A stretch of DNA of 64,000 nucleotides, from assembly GCA_905221605.1 (NCBI GenBank), contig CAJNDS010000230.1, forward strand, positions 1 through 64,000. Reading direction: 5' to 3'. This document shows positions 1 to 11,865 of the stretch, one piece after another. The position numbers and the translations under genes were made by a program. Within the stretch, counting starts at the first letter, position 1, and every line of letters begins with the position of its first letter. The stretch is from Symbiodinium natans. Its lineage: Eukaryota > Sar > Dinophyceae > Suessiales > Symbiodiniaceae. Below the pieces are notes generated by a model. That model did no database searches. It was not told where the DNA came from and saw nothing but the letters and a program-made list of their open reading frames with translations.

Positions 1-930
1 GAAATTATATAATTTCTATGAGAAATTAAAGAAATTAAAGAAATTAAAATTAATTTCATTACTTTCTTTAAATTTCTGGGCCTCTCTGTGCGAAATTAAA
101 GAAATTAAAGAAATTAATTAATTTCTTTAATTTCATTAATTTCATTAATTTCTTTAATTTATTTTAATTAGTCCCGTGAGCCGGGGGTGCTACCCCAATT
201 AATTTCTTTAATTTCTTTAATTTCTGTGCCTCTCTGTGAGAAATTAAAGAAATTAAAGAAATTAATTCCGGTAGCCCTTCGGGCTTGCGAGACAAATTAA
301 AAGAAATTAAAGAAATTAAAGAAATTAAAGAAATTAATGAAATTAATTAATTTCTTTAATTTCTTTAATTTCTGGGCCTCTCTGTGAGAAATTAAAGAAG
401 TTAAAGAAATTAATTAATTTCATTAATTTCTTTAATTTCTGGGCCTTTCTGTGAGAAATTAAAGAAATTAAAGAAATTAATTAATTTCATTAATTTCTTT
501 TATTTCTGGGCCTCTCTGTGCGAAATTAAAGAAATTAAAGAAATTAATTAATTTCTTTAATTTCATTAATTTCATTAATTTCTTTAATTTATTTTAAGTA
601 GTCCCGTGAGCCGGGGGGGGGGCCCCAATTAATTTCTTTAATTTCTTTAATTTCTGGGCCTCTCTGTGAGAAATTAAAGAAATTAAAGAAATTAATTCCG
701 GTAGCCCTTCGGGCTTGCGAGACTAATTAAAAGAAATTAATGAAATTAATTAATTTCTTGAATTTCTTGAATTTCTGGGCCTCTCTGTGAGAAATTAAAG
801 AAATTAAAGAAATTAATCAATTTCATTAATTTCTTTAATTTCTGGGCCTCTCTGTGCGAAATTAAAGAAATTAAAGAAATTAGTTAATTTCTTTAATTTC
901 ATTAATTTCATTAATTTCTTTAATAAAATT
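1..930. repeat. AT-rich higher-order tandem repeat
   Basis: The tract is built of 9-base steps GAAATTAAA and its complement in alternating arms, so it is rich in fold-back structure. Two GC-rich inserts interrupt it: TAGTCCCGTGAGCCGGG and a small hairpin GTAGCCCTTCGGGCT. The hairpin insert recurs at 271 and 701, giving a larger unit of 430 bases. No coding potential is seen. Confidence 0.9.
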
Positions 931-971
931 TCCCTGATGTTTCCCTGTTGCGCTTTTTTTTGGCCCCGATT

Positions 972-1350
972 GTTTCAGGGAAGTTTTCCCTTGAAACCCC
1001 TGTGTAGTGCTAGAATTTCCCCTCGAATCCCTTTAAGGCTTCGTGTATCTGTACCGCGTTCCCTTTTCTATTCCCTTACTTTCGTGCTGAAACCATCGCC
1101 CTTTCTTTCCCTTAATTTCCCCAGTCATCCCTTAAAGAAAGGGACGCCTTCAAGATGTAGGAAGGATTTTTCATATAGTTGTGTGTACAATGGCTTGGTA
1201 CTAGCGCTCTAATTTTCAAGAAGCTGTTTTGCAAGTAATGTGTGTCACGAGTTTGCTACGTTCATAGGCAGACGATGTAAATACACCCTCTCTAAACAAA
1301 CCATTTCCCCTAAACCCTGAACCCTAAACTCTAAACCCTAAACCCTAAAC
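972..1350. repeat. Dispersed repeat R-tel, copy 1, with telomere-like tail
   Basis: About 260 bases (GGGAAGTTTTCCC near the start, ACTAGCGCTCT and AATAC-ACCCTC near the end) reappear diverged at about 3322-3625 in the same orientation. Both copies run into CCCTAAA-like sequence. A 91-codon frame across this copy is not kept in the other copy, so it is not treated as a gene. Confidence 0.75.
1308..1350. repeat. Interstitial telomere-like CCCTAAA repeats
   Basis: Six slightly degenerate CCCTAAA units in tandem. On the other strand this is TTTAGGG, the plant-type telomere repeat, which is also reported for dinoflagellates. The position is internal, so this is a relic of a chromosome end, a repair insertion, or part of a subtelomeric repeat. 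Confidence 0.75.
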
Positions 1351-1500
1351 GCTCAAAGACTCCTACGGCCTCCAGGCCCTCTAAGAATCCCAAGTTCTCT
1401 AAGACTCCCAAGCCCCCTACACTTCCTAAGGCCCCGAAGCTCCCCAGGCCCCCTGAGCCCGCCAAGCCTCCTTAAGTCCCGTAAGCTCCCTAAGCTGTCG
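1351..1500. other. C-rich degenerate tract, no gene seen
   Basis: Short steps of the type CCCCCTAAG, CCCCAGG and CTCCCTAAG suggest decay from the neighbouring CCCTAAA repeats. No coding frame is supported. Confidence 0.4.
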
Positions 1501-1559
1501 AAGCCCCCTTACTCCCTAAACAATTTCGCAGAGCAAGCAGACAGCAAGTGAAGTTCATA

Positions 1560-1800
1560 CAGTTCAAGTCCGTTTACTTCAGATCTATTGAATGCCAATG
1601 AAGTGTATAGAGTTGACCACAAGTGCATGGCATTCAACTCAACACACTTGAGTGCCATGCAGTTCGAGTGCATACACGTCCAGTATACAAGTGCAGTATA
1701 CAAGTGAGTATGCAACCATATAAGTGCATACACTTAAGTGCATACACTTGTCCAAGTGCATACAGTTCGAGCGCACAGAGTCAAGTGCATAGACTCAACG
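1560..1800. repeat. Short tandem repeat based on AAGTGCATACA
   Basis: Variants of (C)AAGTGCATACA with CAGTTCGAG or CACTTG linkers recur roughly every 17-20 bases. Two overlapping short frames on opposite strands are by-products of the repeat. Confidence 0.7.
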
Positions 1801-1845
1801 CACCGCAAATCGATGCTTTCGGGCCAATCGTCTTCTAGTTTAAAT

Positions 1846-2265
1846 TAGTCCCGTGAGCCGGGTGGGCTCCCCCAATTAATTTCATTAACTTCTTTAATTT
1901 CTGGGTCTCTCTGTGAGAAATTAAAGAAATTAAAGAAATAAAAAAGAAATTAAAGAAATTAATTCAGGCAGCCGTTCGGGCTTGCGAGACTAATTAAACG
2001 AAATTACAGAAAGTAAAGAAATTCAAGAAATTGAGGGAGTTAAAGAAATTAAAGGTTTTCAGAAATTCAAACAATAAAGAAATCAAAGAAATTAAAGAAA
2101 TTAATGAAATTCATGAAACTAATTCCGGCAGCTGTTCGGGCTTGCAGAAAACAAATTAAAGAAATTCACAATTCATTAATTTCCGTAACTTCTTCCTGTC
2201 TGTGAGAAAAACAAGAAATGCAAGAAGTTAATTCCGGTAGTCGTTCGGGCTTACCAAAAGCAAAG
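1846..2265. repeat. Second block of GAAATTAAA-type repeat
   Basis: The same GC-rich inserts as at 1-930 are present (TAGTCCCGTGAGCCGGG, then CCGTTCGGGCTTGCGAG) but more diverged. Three variants of the TTCGGGCTT hairpin occur before the sequence changes to the GAGCTC-rich region. Confidence 0.75.
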
Positions 2266-5200
2266 GAGAATCACGTCCCATTGAAAGATAGACGAGTTGT
2301 GTCTTTGTACGTTGCGAGGTGGGGGAGCTCTTTCACAAGAGGTAGGTAGAGGACTCTCTCATGTCCGGCAAAGAGATAGAGACGATCTTTCATGACCCGC
2401 TACGAGATAGAGGAGCCTCTTTCATGTAAAGGGTAGGAAACGGTAGAGCTGCGAGCTCGTCTACCCATTGACGGGAAATGAGCAAGACAGGACATTAGAG
2501 TGCTCTTGTAGCTTGTATGAGTGAATTCTTGTCATTGAAAAAGGGGAGCTCTTTCGCAAGCGGTAAAGTAGAGAACTCTCTCATTTGCTGGAAAGTCTTT
2601 CATGACCTATTGCGAGATAAAGAAGCTCTGCCACGTAGAAGGTAGCAAACGGTAGAGCTGAGACGCTGAGAGCTCCTCTACCTAGGGACCTAGTGACGGG
2701 GAACCAAAAGGATAGGATATGAGAGAGCTCTCCTGAAGGAGTTCTTCAATCTCTGACTAGGAGATGAATGAGCTCCTGTCTCTTCTCATACGTAATGACA
2801 GACAGGAAATGAACGATGCCCTCGAGCTTTTAACGCATCAAGAAAAAGCTCCTCTATCCCCTACAAGAGTGGGAGAGAGGGAAGCCCTCTCTGACCTATT
2901 AGGAGATAGAAGAGCTTGCTCATTGCAAAATATCAAGAGGAGGAGCTCTTGCAGAAGTCATGACCTGTTAGGAACCAGAGGAGATAGAAGAGCTTGCTCA
3001 TTGCAAAAGGGGAAGCGGAGGAGCACTTGCAGAAGAGGCAAGGAGCTCCTTCACTTGCTACAAAGACACAGAGGAGCTTTCAGACGACGTATATTCAGAG
3101 ATAGCGAAACTCGATCACGTAGAGATAGAGACTCTCTTAATAGAGACTAATGAGTTATGTCATGTCTCATTTATCGGACAGAGAATGGCCCAGGGCGACC
3201 TTCAAAACTCTTCATTGATAGAGAAGCTATTTCGGAAAACAAACATGGTGGAGAACTCTCTCATTCCTGCAATGTGATACAGGAGGTCTCTCATGACCTC
3301 TTGTGAGATAGAGACCGGTTGCATCAGGGAAGTTTTCCCTGGAAACCCTTTGCTATTCCCTTACTTTGGTGCTGAAACCATCACGTTCTTGTTCCTTAAT
3401 GCCCCAGTAAACCCTTGGAGAAAGAGGTGTTTTCAAGATGTGGTGGGGTATCTCATGTAGGAATGTACAATGGTTAGACACTAGCGCTCTTGCTTTCAAG
3501 AAGCAGTCTTGCAAGTAATGGCTCTGGGTTATGTCACGGGTTTGTTACGGTAATAGGCAGACTACACAAATACACCCTCCATTAAATTCCCGTAGCCCTA
3601 TAAACCCTACACCCTGCACGCGAATCCTGAGCCCCCTAAGACTCCTATGCCCCCTACGATGAGATATAGTTCATGGGAGAGCTCTTATACCGTTTATGAA
3701 TGCCTTCTTCTATCTTTGAGATGAAAGAGCTCCTCTATCTTCTCATAGGAAATGAAAGAGATCCTGCATATGAAAAGAAAAGACCCTTCGAGAAAAGTTA
3801 AAGAATGGTAACGAATCCATGTCATCAATCTTTTCATGCGTAATGAGAGCGCTCCACACTCTTAATGGGACATGAAAGAGCTCCTCCATTTCTTTGAAAT
3901 CAAAACCTTGCTTTCTCCCTGAGTGACAAAGATCTCTTGGAAATGAGAGATCTCTGCTACCACTTTCGAAAAAATGAGCTCCTATATCTCGGAGTCGGAA
4001 AGATAAAGATGTGAAAAGGAGCCCTCCCAAACCTACGAGGCGCCAGAGCACACGCCCGCAGCTTTTCAAGCAGGAGAAAGGCTCTTTCGTAAGGGGCGGA
4101 GGAGCTCTGTCATTCCCTCAACCAGAGGGAGGGGAGCCCTCTCATGACCTATTCAAGAGAGAGGAGATAGAAGAGCTTGCTCATTGCTCTTTAGGATGCG
4201 GAGGAGCTTTTGCACAAGAGGCAAGGAGCTCTTTTACTTCTACAAACGCATAGAAGAGCGTTTAGATGACCTGTTACGAAATAGAATAAATGCTGTCTCA
4301 CGTAAGCGAGAGAGACTGATGAGTTATGCGACGCTCCATTTCAGGGATAGGCCTTCGAAACCTTCAATTAGGGTTGATCTCTCGCAAAAAGGTAAAAGAG
4401 CTATGTCATTTCCTACGAAGCGATAAGCAGCCTAGAGACAATCGGCTTCTCTCATGTTTGCTTCATGGATAGAGAAGCTTTTCTCAACCAAAACCAAAGA
4501 GACGGATCATGTCCCATTGAAAGATAGACGAGTTCTGTCTTTGTACGTTACGAGGTGGGGGAGCTCTTTCACAAGAGGTAGGTAGAGGACTCTCTCATGT
4601 CCGGCAAAGAGATAGAGACGATCTTTCATGACCCGCTACGAGATAGAGAGCCTCTTTCATGTAAAGGGTAAGATATAGAAGAGCTGTGAGCTCCTTTACC
4701 TATCGACGGGAACTCTTATAGCTTTCATGAATGAGTTCTTGCCAGTGAACAAAGGGAGCTCTTTCACAAAGGGTAGATAGAGACCTCTCTCATTTCCTGT
4801 AAAAGAAAGAGGAGGTCTCTCACGACCTGATTATTGCGAGATAGAGAAGCTATGTCATATAAAGATAAGAAATGGTAGAGCTGAGGACTCCTCTGCCTAG
4901 TGACGGTAAATCAGTTAGATAGGACATGAGAGAACTTTCATACATTTCTTATGAATGAGTTCTTCAATCTCTGAATAGAAAATGAATGAGCTCCTGTGTC
5001 TTCGCATACGAAATGACAGTGTGGAAATGAGCTGTCTCATGACCTGTTAGGAAACAGAGGAGATAAAGAGCTTGCTCATTGCAAAAGAGGAAGCGGAGGG
5101 CTCTTGCAGAAGAGGCAAGGAGCTCCTTCACTTGCTGCAAAGATACAGAGGAGCTTTCAGATGACCTATTCAGAGATAGCGAAACTCGATCACGTAAACG

Positions 5201-7400
5201 ATAGAGATTGAAAAGTTATGTCATGCCCCATTTCAGGGATAGAGAATGGCCTTCCAGACTTTCATTTCGAATAAAGGAGAGATCTGTCACAGAAAGGTAG
5301 AAGAGCTATTCATTTCTTATTATATCACGGGTAGACAAGCTTTTTCTCAAATACAAACAAAAAACCTGGCTCATGCACCATTGAAAGATAGACGAGTTCT
5401 GTCACTCTCGATCACAAGGTGGAGGAGCTCTTTCACACGAGGTAGGTAGAGCACTCTCTCTTTTCTTGCAAAGAGATAGAGAAGATCTGTCATGACTCCA
5501 TGAACCGTTACGAGATAGAGAAGCCTCTTTCATGTAAAGGATAGGTCATGGTAGAGCTGAGAGCTCCTCTGCCTAGTGATGGCAAACGAGAAATAGGAAC
5601 CAAAGGAGATAGAAGAGGTTGCTCATTGCAAAATAGGAAGCGGAGGAGCTATTGCAGAAGAGGCAAGCAGCTCCTTCACTTGCTGCGCAGACACAAAGGA
5701 GCTTTCAGATGACCTGTTCAGAGATAGCGAAACTCTCTCACGTAAACGATAGAGACTGATGAGTTGTGTCCCCATTCAAGGGATAGAGAATGGCCTTCCA
5801 AACTTTCATTTCGGGTAAAGAAGAGATCTGTCGCAAAAAGGTAGAAGAGCTATGTCATTTCTTATGCATCGATAAACGGCTACTCGCATGATTTCTTCAT
5901 CGATAGAGAAGCAGCTATTTCTGAATAGAAATTCACAATGGAGCTGTCTCATGTCCCAGTGAAAGATAGACGAGTTGTGGCATTTGATTTTGAGGTGAAG
6001 GAGCTCTTTCACAAGAGGTAGGTAGAGGACTCTCTAATGTTCTGCAAAGAGATAGAGGCAATCTTTCTTGACCCGCTACGAGATAGAGGAGCCTCTTCCA
6101 TGTAAAGGGTAGGATGTGGTAGAGCTGTGAGCTCCTCTACCTATCGACGGGAAATTAACAAGAAAGTACATTCGAGAGCTCTTACAGCTTCTATGAATGA
6201 GTTCTTGTGATTGAACAAAGGGAGCTCTTTCACAAAAGGTAGATAGAGACCTCTCTCATTTCCTGCAAAAGAAAGAGGAGGTCTCTCATGACCTATTGCG
6301 AGATAGAGAAGCTATGTCATATAAAAGATACGAAATGGTAGAGCTGAGCGCTGGTGACGGCAAATGAACTAGGTAGGACATGAGAGAGCTCTTATACATT
6401 GTATGAGAGATTTCTTATATCTATATCTCTTGTGAACGAGTTCTTCAATCTCTGACTAGGAGATGAATGAGCTCCTGTATCTTCTCATACGAAATGACAG
6501 AATGGATATAAATGATGTCCTCTAGCTGTTAACGCAACATGAAAAAACCTCCTCTATCCCCTAAAAGAGAAGGAGAGAGGGAAGCCCGCTCATGACCTAT
6601 TAGGAACCAGAGGAGATAAAAGAGCTTGCTCATTGCAAAATAGGAAGCGGAGGGCTCTTGCAGAAGAGGCAAGGAGCTCCTTCACTTGCTGCAAAGATAC
6701 AGAGGAGCTTTCAGATGACCTATTCAGAGATAGCGAAACTCTATCACGTAAACGATAGCGAGTGATGCGTTATGTCATGTCCCATTTGATGGACAGAGAA
6801 TGGCCCAGAGTGGCCTTCAAAACTCTTCATTGATAGAGAAGCTGCGAAGCTATTTCTGAAAATCGACATAGAAGAGAACTCTCTCATTTCCTGCAGCGTG
6901 AAAAAGGAGGTCTCTCATGACCTATTGCGAGATAGAGAAATTTCAGGTAAGAGTTAGGTAATGGTAGAGCTGGGCACGCCTCTGCCTCTTGACGAGAAAT
7001 GAGCTCGTGTATACTTCATGAATGCGTTCTTCTATCTCTCAGATGAAAGAGCTCCTCGATCCTTCTTATAGGGCATGAAAGAAATCCTGTGTTCGAACTG
7101 AAAAGACCCTTTGATAAGCAAAAGAAAAAGGGAAACGAATCGATGCCTTCTATCTTTTAGTGCAGAGCTTCTCACTTCTAACGACATGATAGAGCTCCTC
7201 TATTTTCTTGGAAATGAAACAGCTTGCGTTCTCTCCTGAGTGAAAGATGTCTCTGTCGTGGAAATGAGATCTCCTCTATGTTTCTAAGAAATGAGATAGC
7301 TCACCTCTACCTCGTAATCGGAAATGAGAGAGCCCTTCGCCCCTCTTCAGGCTATGAAACAACTTGTCTATCTCTTACTTCAAAGTGTGCTAGAGCTACA
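2266..7400. repeat. Decayed array of ~30-base GAGCTC/GAGATAGAG units
   Basis: Imperfect units of about 30 bases repeat throughout, roughly AGCTCTTTCATGACCTGTTA followed by CGAGATAGAG. Larger blocks recur too: the block starting CCATTGAAAGATAGACGAG is found near 2278, 4513, 5388 and 5956, and a block with GATGAATGAGCTCCTGT near 2762, 4981 and 6462. Open frames here (for example 2764-3150, 4011-4253, 5246-5449) follow the repeat, lie on both strands and change from copy to copy, so none is called as a gene. Confidence 0.75.
3322..3625. repeat. Dispersed repeat R-tel, copy 2
   Basis: Diverged second copy of 972-1350, embedded in the GAGCTC array. It keeps ACTAGCGCTCT, GCAAGTAATG, AATAGGCAGAC and AATACACCCTC in the same order, then CCCTATAAACCCTACACCC in place of the telomere-like tail. 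Confidence 0.7.
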
Positions 7401-7435
7401 TGGCTGCACTTGCTGGCGCCGGTGCACACACAGAC

Positions 7436-7610
7436 CAAACCTTCACTATTACTGTTACTACTACTAATACTATTACTAGTATTATTACTATTCCTATTCC
7501 TATTACTATTACTAGTACTATTATTATTCCTATTACAATTACGGTCAGTATTATTATACTCATAATAATATTAAAATTATTATTATTATTGCACTACTAC
7601 TGAAAGAAGA
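7436..7610. repeat. Imperfect trinucleotide microsatellite
   Basis: Runs of ATT/ACT/ATA triplets on the plus strand produce false Thr/Ile/Leu-rich frames. An AT/TATG-rich stretch follows at about 7648-7695. Confidence 0.85.
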
Positions 7611-7682
7611 ACCAGCCGTGAAATAGACCCTAAAGGTCTCGGCCACATATATATATACATATTTATATGTGTATGTGTACAC

Positions 7683-8249
7683 ATGTACATACATGATATC
7701 CCCGCGAGAGCCATGCTATCCTTCGCCATCCAAGACGTGATCGGGTTCAAAAACGCTTTAGTGAGCCTACGTGGAAGACAATGGATACAGCGCTGTCTGG
7801 ACGAAAACTGCCATCACCTCGGTGAAGCCCTGAACTATTGTCTCTTATGCTGGCCTACAAATCGGGAAAGCCTGAAAATCATGTACGGCATCATATTGCA
7901 GATGAGATTCCTGGAAGACTTTGGCCACGATATGCCAGAAGGCCGAACTTACACCACGGAGGACTTCTTTTTGCCCAAATGTCTATACGCAGAAACCACG
8001 GATCTTCCCACGCGCCTGAAGAACATCGTCGAGTCCGAGCCGGAGCTGACTCGAAGAGCCAAAGAGAGCATGTCAACGGCAAACGCATTTCTGGAATTGC
8101 ATGTATTGCCTATCCTACCTATGATCGGGAATACCTGGCGAGTTCACGTCTGCGAATGCAACATCGCCATCGCGCGTTGCGCGACCTTCGTGCGACAGCA
8201 CGAAAACGAGTCGTGCAGACAACAAACCAGCTCAGCGGATGCAACATGA
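7683..8249 (+). CDS. Hypothetical protein fragment (188 codons)
   Basis: The family is not recognised. The frame has mixed, non-repetitive composition with hydrophobic and charged residues alternating, unlike the repeat-driven frames to its left. Met-Tyr-Ile-His at the start overlaps the TATG microsatellite, so the true start may be the internal Met at residue 11 or further in. No zinc, membrane or catalytic motif is obvious. It ends at a TGA just before a GC-rich stretch. It may be an exon or a piece of a mobile element. Confidence 0.3.
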   Translation: MYIHDIPARAMLSFAIQDVIGFKNALVSLRGRQWIQRCLDENCHHLGEALNYCLLCWPTNRESLKIMYGIILQMRFLEDFGHDMPEGRTYTTEDFFLPKCLYAETTDLPTRLKNIVESEPELTRRAKESMSTANAFLELHVLPILPMIGNTWRVHVCECNIAIARCATFVRQHENESCRQQTSSADAT

Positions 8250-8622
8250 CGAAAAACGGTTTTGTCTGCAACAGCTCTGCATCCTGCCGCCGAAGGCTTC
8301 CGCCCCCGGCGAAGACGGCGGCGTAAGATGATCGGGGCTAAAGCAACCCCTTCGTTGCATGGGGGGGCAATACGCCAACGCTTGCATCCGAATTTGAGTT
8401 AAAGCCAGGAGAGAACTCGCGAAGACCGGAAGAAAAAAACAAGCATGCAGAATGCGCGGAGCGGGGGTCCGCGTTCGCTAGCTGATGTGCAACTTAGAGA
8501 GACAGAGTTTCGCCTAAACCTCTCGGAGCCTATAGCTAAGACACTTGAACAGGCCGGACTTGATGTCCGCGCCCCTCGGACACTCGGAAGTGACGGAGAG
8601 GAAACAAGGGTGCTGCTGCCGG

Positions 8623-8860
8623 CATGAAGATCTTGCTGTGCCCGCAAAGAAAACAACTTGTGCCCTGTGCCACCCGCCGCAAGTTTTATGCAGAAACTAC
8701 AGGCGTGATTGAAACGGTGAGCAACCGGGAGAAAGCCATGGCTACAAAAGCAGGACGCTCGGCGGGCCCCGTGGTCCCGGACCCGCCACTAGCGTCGCTG
8801 CCGAAAAACCTTTACCGAGAGAGCCTCGACCGATGATCGTCATTGCATCCAAGGATCCCG
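8623..8860 (+). repeat. Duplicated coding-like segment, copy 1
   Basis: Reads in frame from 8624 with CATRRKF, GVIETVS and RSAGPVVPD. A 2-base gain (GAGAGAGCCTCG against GAGAGCCTCG in copy 2) shifts the frame near its end and gives an early stop. Confidence 0.6.
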
Positions 8861-10357
8861 AAGTCCTGAATTCCTCCTAAAGTATCAACCCCCCCCTGCT
8901 CGCCCCTAAAAAACTTTAATTCTCGCGAGGAGCCCAAGAAGAACACGAACGGCGCGGACCGAAGAGATCTCGATTGCCTAGCCAACAAACAGATGACAGT
9001 CACGATAGAAGAAATCGAGAAGGATGGCTCCGTGAAGATCTGCTTCGAAGACGGGCACAAAGCGTGGGTCGACAAAGCTGAAGTTTCCATACTCCAGGCA
9101 CATATATGCAGAAGATGTGCTGGGAGAGAAGAGAGGCTGTAGCTGCGATTTGCTCATGCCATGATTTCCACTACCATGAGGAATCTCCGTCTCCAAGAAG
9201 ACCAAGCAAAAGACCGGGTCCGAGGGCGTCTCCCCCTGCCGGGCCCCGAAAATCGAAGAAAGTCGCCGGAGAAGACCTATCCCTACTCCAGGCACGACGC
9301 ATGCCGTCAGGATAATTATGTTGGCGCCCCCCCCGCCCGCACCGAGCCCCAAGAAGCGAAGAGCGTCGCTGGAGAGGACATGTCCATACTCCAGCCACGC
9401 AACATACCCTGAATTAAACAAAGAAAGCGGAAAGCCCGAAAAACGGAGCTTATGTTTTTTAATAAGACCCAGCTTCGAGGCACAGACAGGATCTCCAAAC
9501 AGCCAGAAATCGGATGCGGGGACCTCGGATGCGACTACATTTTCCCGCGGCAGACCAAAAAAGGATGAGGACAGGCCGAAGCCCAGCGAAAAGGGCAAGT
9601 GGGGAGGTCAACGTCGCGACACACAATCACAGATGCGGCGACTCGGCAGGACTAGCATGTCGATTATCCCAAAAGCCAAGCCTTTCGCATTTCGCGTGGT
9701 AGAGAACCCTCTGAAAACTTAGGCTGCTTCAGGAAAACTACCACGACCACGTCATCAGCAATTCCGAGTTCGACCGCTTGATAAACGAGGCGATAGGATC
9801 CTTGCAGACACAACGAGGCAATCCTTCCGCATCGCTTGAGCTGCCCCAACTAGATTCTGTCGCCAGGAGCGGGAAAGAGCGTACTCCAGGCACAGAAATT
9901 CAGAAAATATGGTGGGAGGACGGGAACGCCGTAGCTGTGATCTTGCTTATCCTCTGATGTGCAGGACCGAAGCATGGCCGCCGCGGAAGGTCTAGCGACG
10001 ACACCCGAGCTGCGGAACTTCGTGGAGAACGAGCATCGTGCGACCTCACAATCATCCCGCAGAGCCAGGACGAAGCACGTACCTGACCTGGTCTGAAAAC
10101 AAGTCCTTTCTGCGCAGCCACGCGCAGCATCGGTGCTCATTAGTTCGACCCCCCCCCCCAGCCATGCATAAAATTCGGTGCCAGACGAAGAAGACATTCC
10201 ACGCCGAGAGCACATGCGCCACACATGCAGGTCTGCCTCCGGTAAAAAGGCACGTGCGGATGCCCGACTGAATGCGTCCAGTGGAGTGATTTACACACTG
10301 CGACATACCCTGTAGTATACACGTACGTCCCTTCCTCTCATCGACTTTCACCAGTAG

Positions 10358-10726
10358 ATAGAAATCTTGCTGCGACCGCAAGGAAAAGAACTTGTGCCCT
10401 ATGCCACCCGCCGCAAGTTTGATGCAGGAACTACAGGCGTGATAGAAACGGTGAGCGACCGGGAGACAGCCATGGCTGCGAAAGCAAGACGCTCGGCGGG
10501 CCCCGTGGTCCCTGACCTGCCACTAGCCGTGCTGCCCGAAAACATTTGCCGAGAGCCTCGACCTATGATCGTCATTGCATCCATGCTGGGAAAGAAGGAT
10601 CCTGCAATCCTCCGACTTATGAACTCCCCCCCACTCGCCCCTGAAATGCATGAATTGTCACCAGGAGCCCGAAAAGAAGACGAATGGCGCGGACGGGAGA
10701 AAGCACTTGCTGTTGCGTTACCGTGA
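10358..10726 (+). repeat. Duplicated coding-like segment, copy 2 (119-codon frame)
   Basis: About 80-85 percent identical by eye to 8623-8860. Most differences keep the reading frame (CATRRKF/YATRRKF, GVIETVS in both, RSAGPVVPD in both), which suggests descent from a once-coding sequence. Its frame continues 50 codons past the shared part. The family is not recognised. Confidence 0.45.
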
Positions 10727-11283
10727 TGTGGAAATCTGCTTAACTTGCCGAGCCCGCCTAACGATGAAAGCCTTCGCAAGGAACTCGAAGATACGAGTGG
10801 TGCGAAGAACCAGGACACGCTTTTAAACAGAAGCAAGGCCTTGTAAGTCGAACTGCGCAGTGACCGAAAGTTGCACTCTTCTCCGCCTTCCTGTTTCGAC
10901 ACACCACGGATCACTATTCACTGCAAGATAAAAAACGGCATATTCGGACGGTCTTCTGGCCATATGGCAAACCAGCCGTTGTTAACGTGTGAACGTCTCC
11001 GGAACTTTCGAACGAGACTAGCCGACGAAATTAATCCGTGGAACCGTTGACACCCAACCTATAAATCGAAAATGCAATATCTAGCAACCGACGAGAATGA
11101 ATTGGGCAAACCCGGGAAGAACAAGGGAACACGTTTGCAGTGAGGGCGGTGCGCTGTGGGGCCCGTGTTTTTTTTAGTGTTTTTGCAGGGCACAAGTGTT
11201 TATAAAGCAGGTGTGCATGCACATGACACTCTTTATCCTGGATACTCTACATTTACAAGCACGCGCGCATACACAGGATAATA

Positions 11284-11420
11284 ATTTGGAGCCTATAAAT
11301 TCCTTTAAAACCTTTAAGATTTAATTGGGGAGGCCTTCAAGTAAATTTTAAAGGGGAGGGCCCCCCTTTAAAATCTTCAAAATCTCCATTTAAAATTAAA
11401 ATGTTTTAACGGTTTTAAAG
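11284..11420. repeat. TTTAAA-rich repeat next to relic
   Basis: Steps of CCTTTAAAA and TTTTAAAGG around a GGGGAGGCC / GGGCCCCCCTTT core. A close relative in the same orientation lies at 32637-32740 and a looser one at 34350-34475. The first two bracket the non-LTR relic and element A. Confidence 0.6.
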
Positions 11421-11439
11421 CTGTGTGTGTGTGTGGGTG

Positions 11440-11800
11440 GTTGAGATTTGACAGACGAGGGCACATTAGCGAGTGTATCTTGCGGACCGCAGCCGAAATT
11501 GCGGCGGGGTCCAAGGCGCGATTGTAAGCTGCTTTTTCCTTTTCGGCAGTCATCGGCAGTTCGCCGACGACGGCTTTTTGTCTCTTGCCCTGGCCGCAGG
11601 TCTGCAGTGGAGATGCCAGTCTGATGGCTGCGTCGAATGATTGTGGTCGAGCATGCAGACATGTGCTTCTGAGTTCTGTAACGTCTGCAGGCCAGCGAAA
11701 CGCCAGTCGTACCGCCGTGATCGAGGCGCGGGGGTGCACTGTGTGCGTGTCGTTTAGATCTGACAGACGAGGGCACATTAGCGAGGGGGGGGGGCTCCCT
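11440..11800. repeat. Diverged direct repeat, ~310 bases apart
   Basis: GACAGACGAGGGCACATTAG occurs at about 11450 and 11760 in the same orientation. The sequence between is GC-rich with no supported gene; frames on both strands are short and conflicting. Confidence 0.5.
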
Positions 11801-11865
11801 GAACGTCTGCAGGCCTGTCGTAGACACGGCCATCGCCGTGATCAAGGTGCGCGGAAGAGCACGTT

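Larger units (their letters stand above)
8399..11030. pseudogene. Decayed coding-like region of unknown origin
   Basis: Short frames on both strands, none over 210 codons, with signs of decayed coding sequence. A 235-base segment is present twice (8623-8860 and 10358-10593) in the same direction and same frame. Phrases around CTCCAGGCACA recur near 9091, 9287, 9388 and 9882, and AGAAGATGTGCTGGGAG near 9105 resembles a stretch near 9901. A 49-codon frame at about 8994-9143 (+) reads like part of a folded protein (hydrophobic-charged alternation, Trp, Cys-x2-Cys) but is not recognised. No intact gene can be supported. Confidence 0.4.

Noticed and set aside
2764-5449. Several 65-130 codon frames in the left repeat region
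   Set aside because: They arise from repeat units and are not kept between copies.
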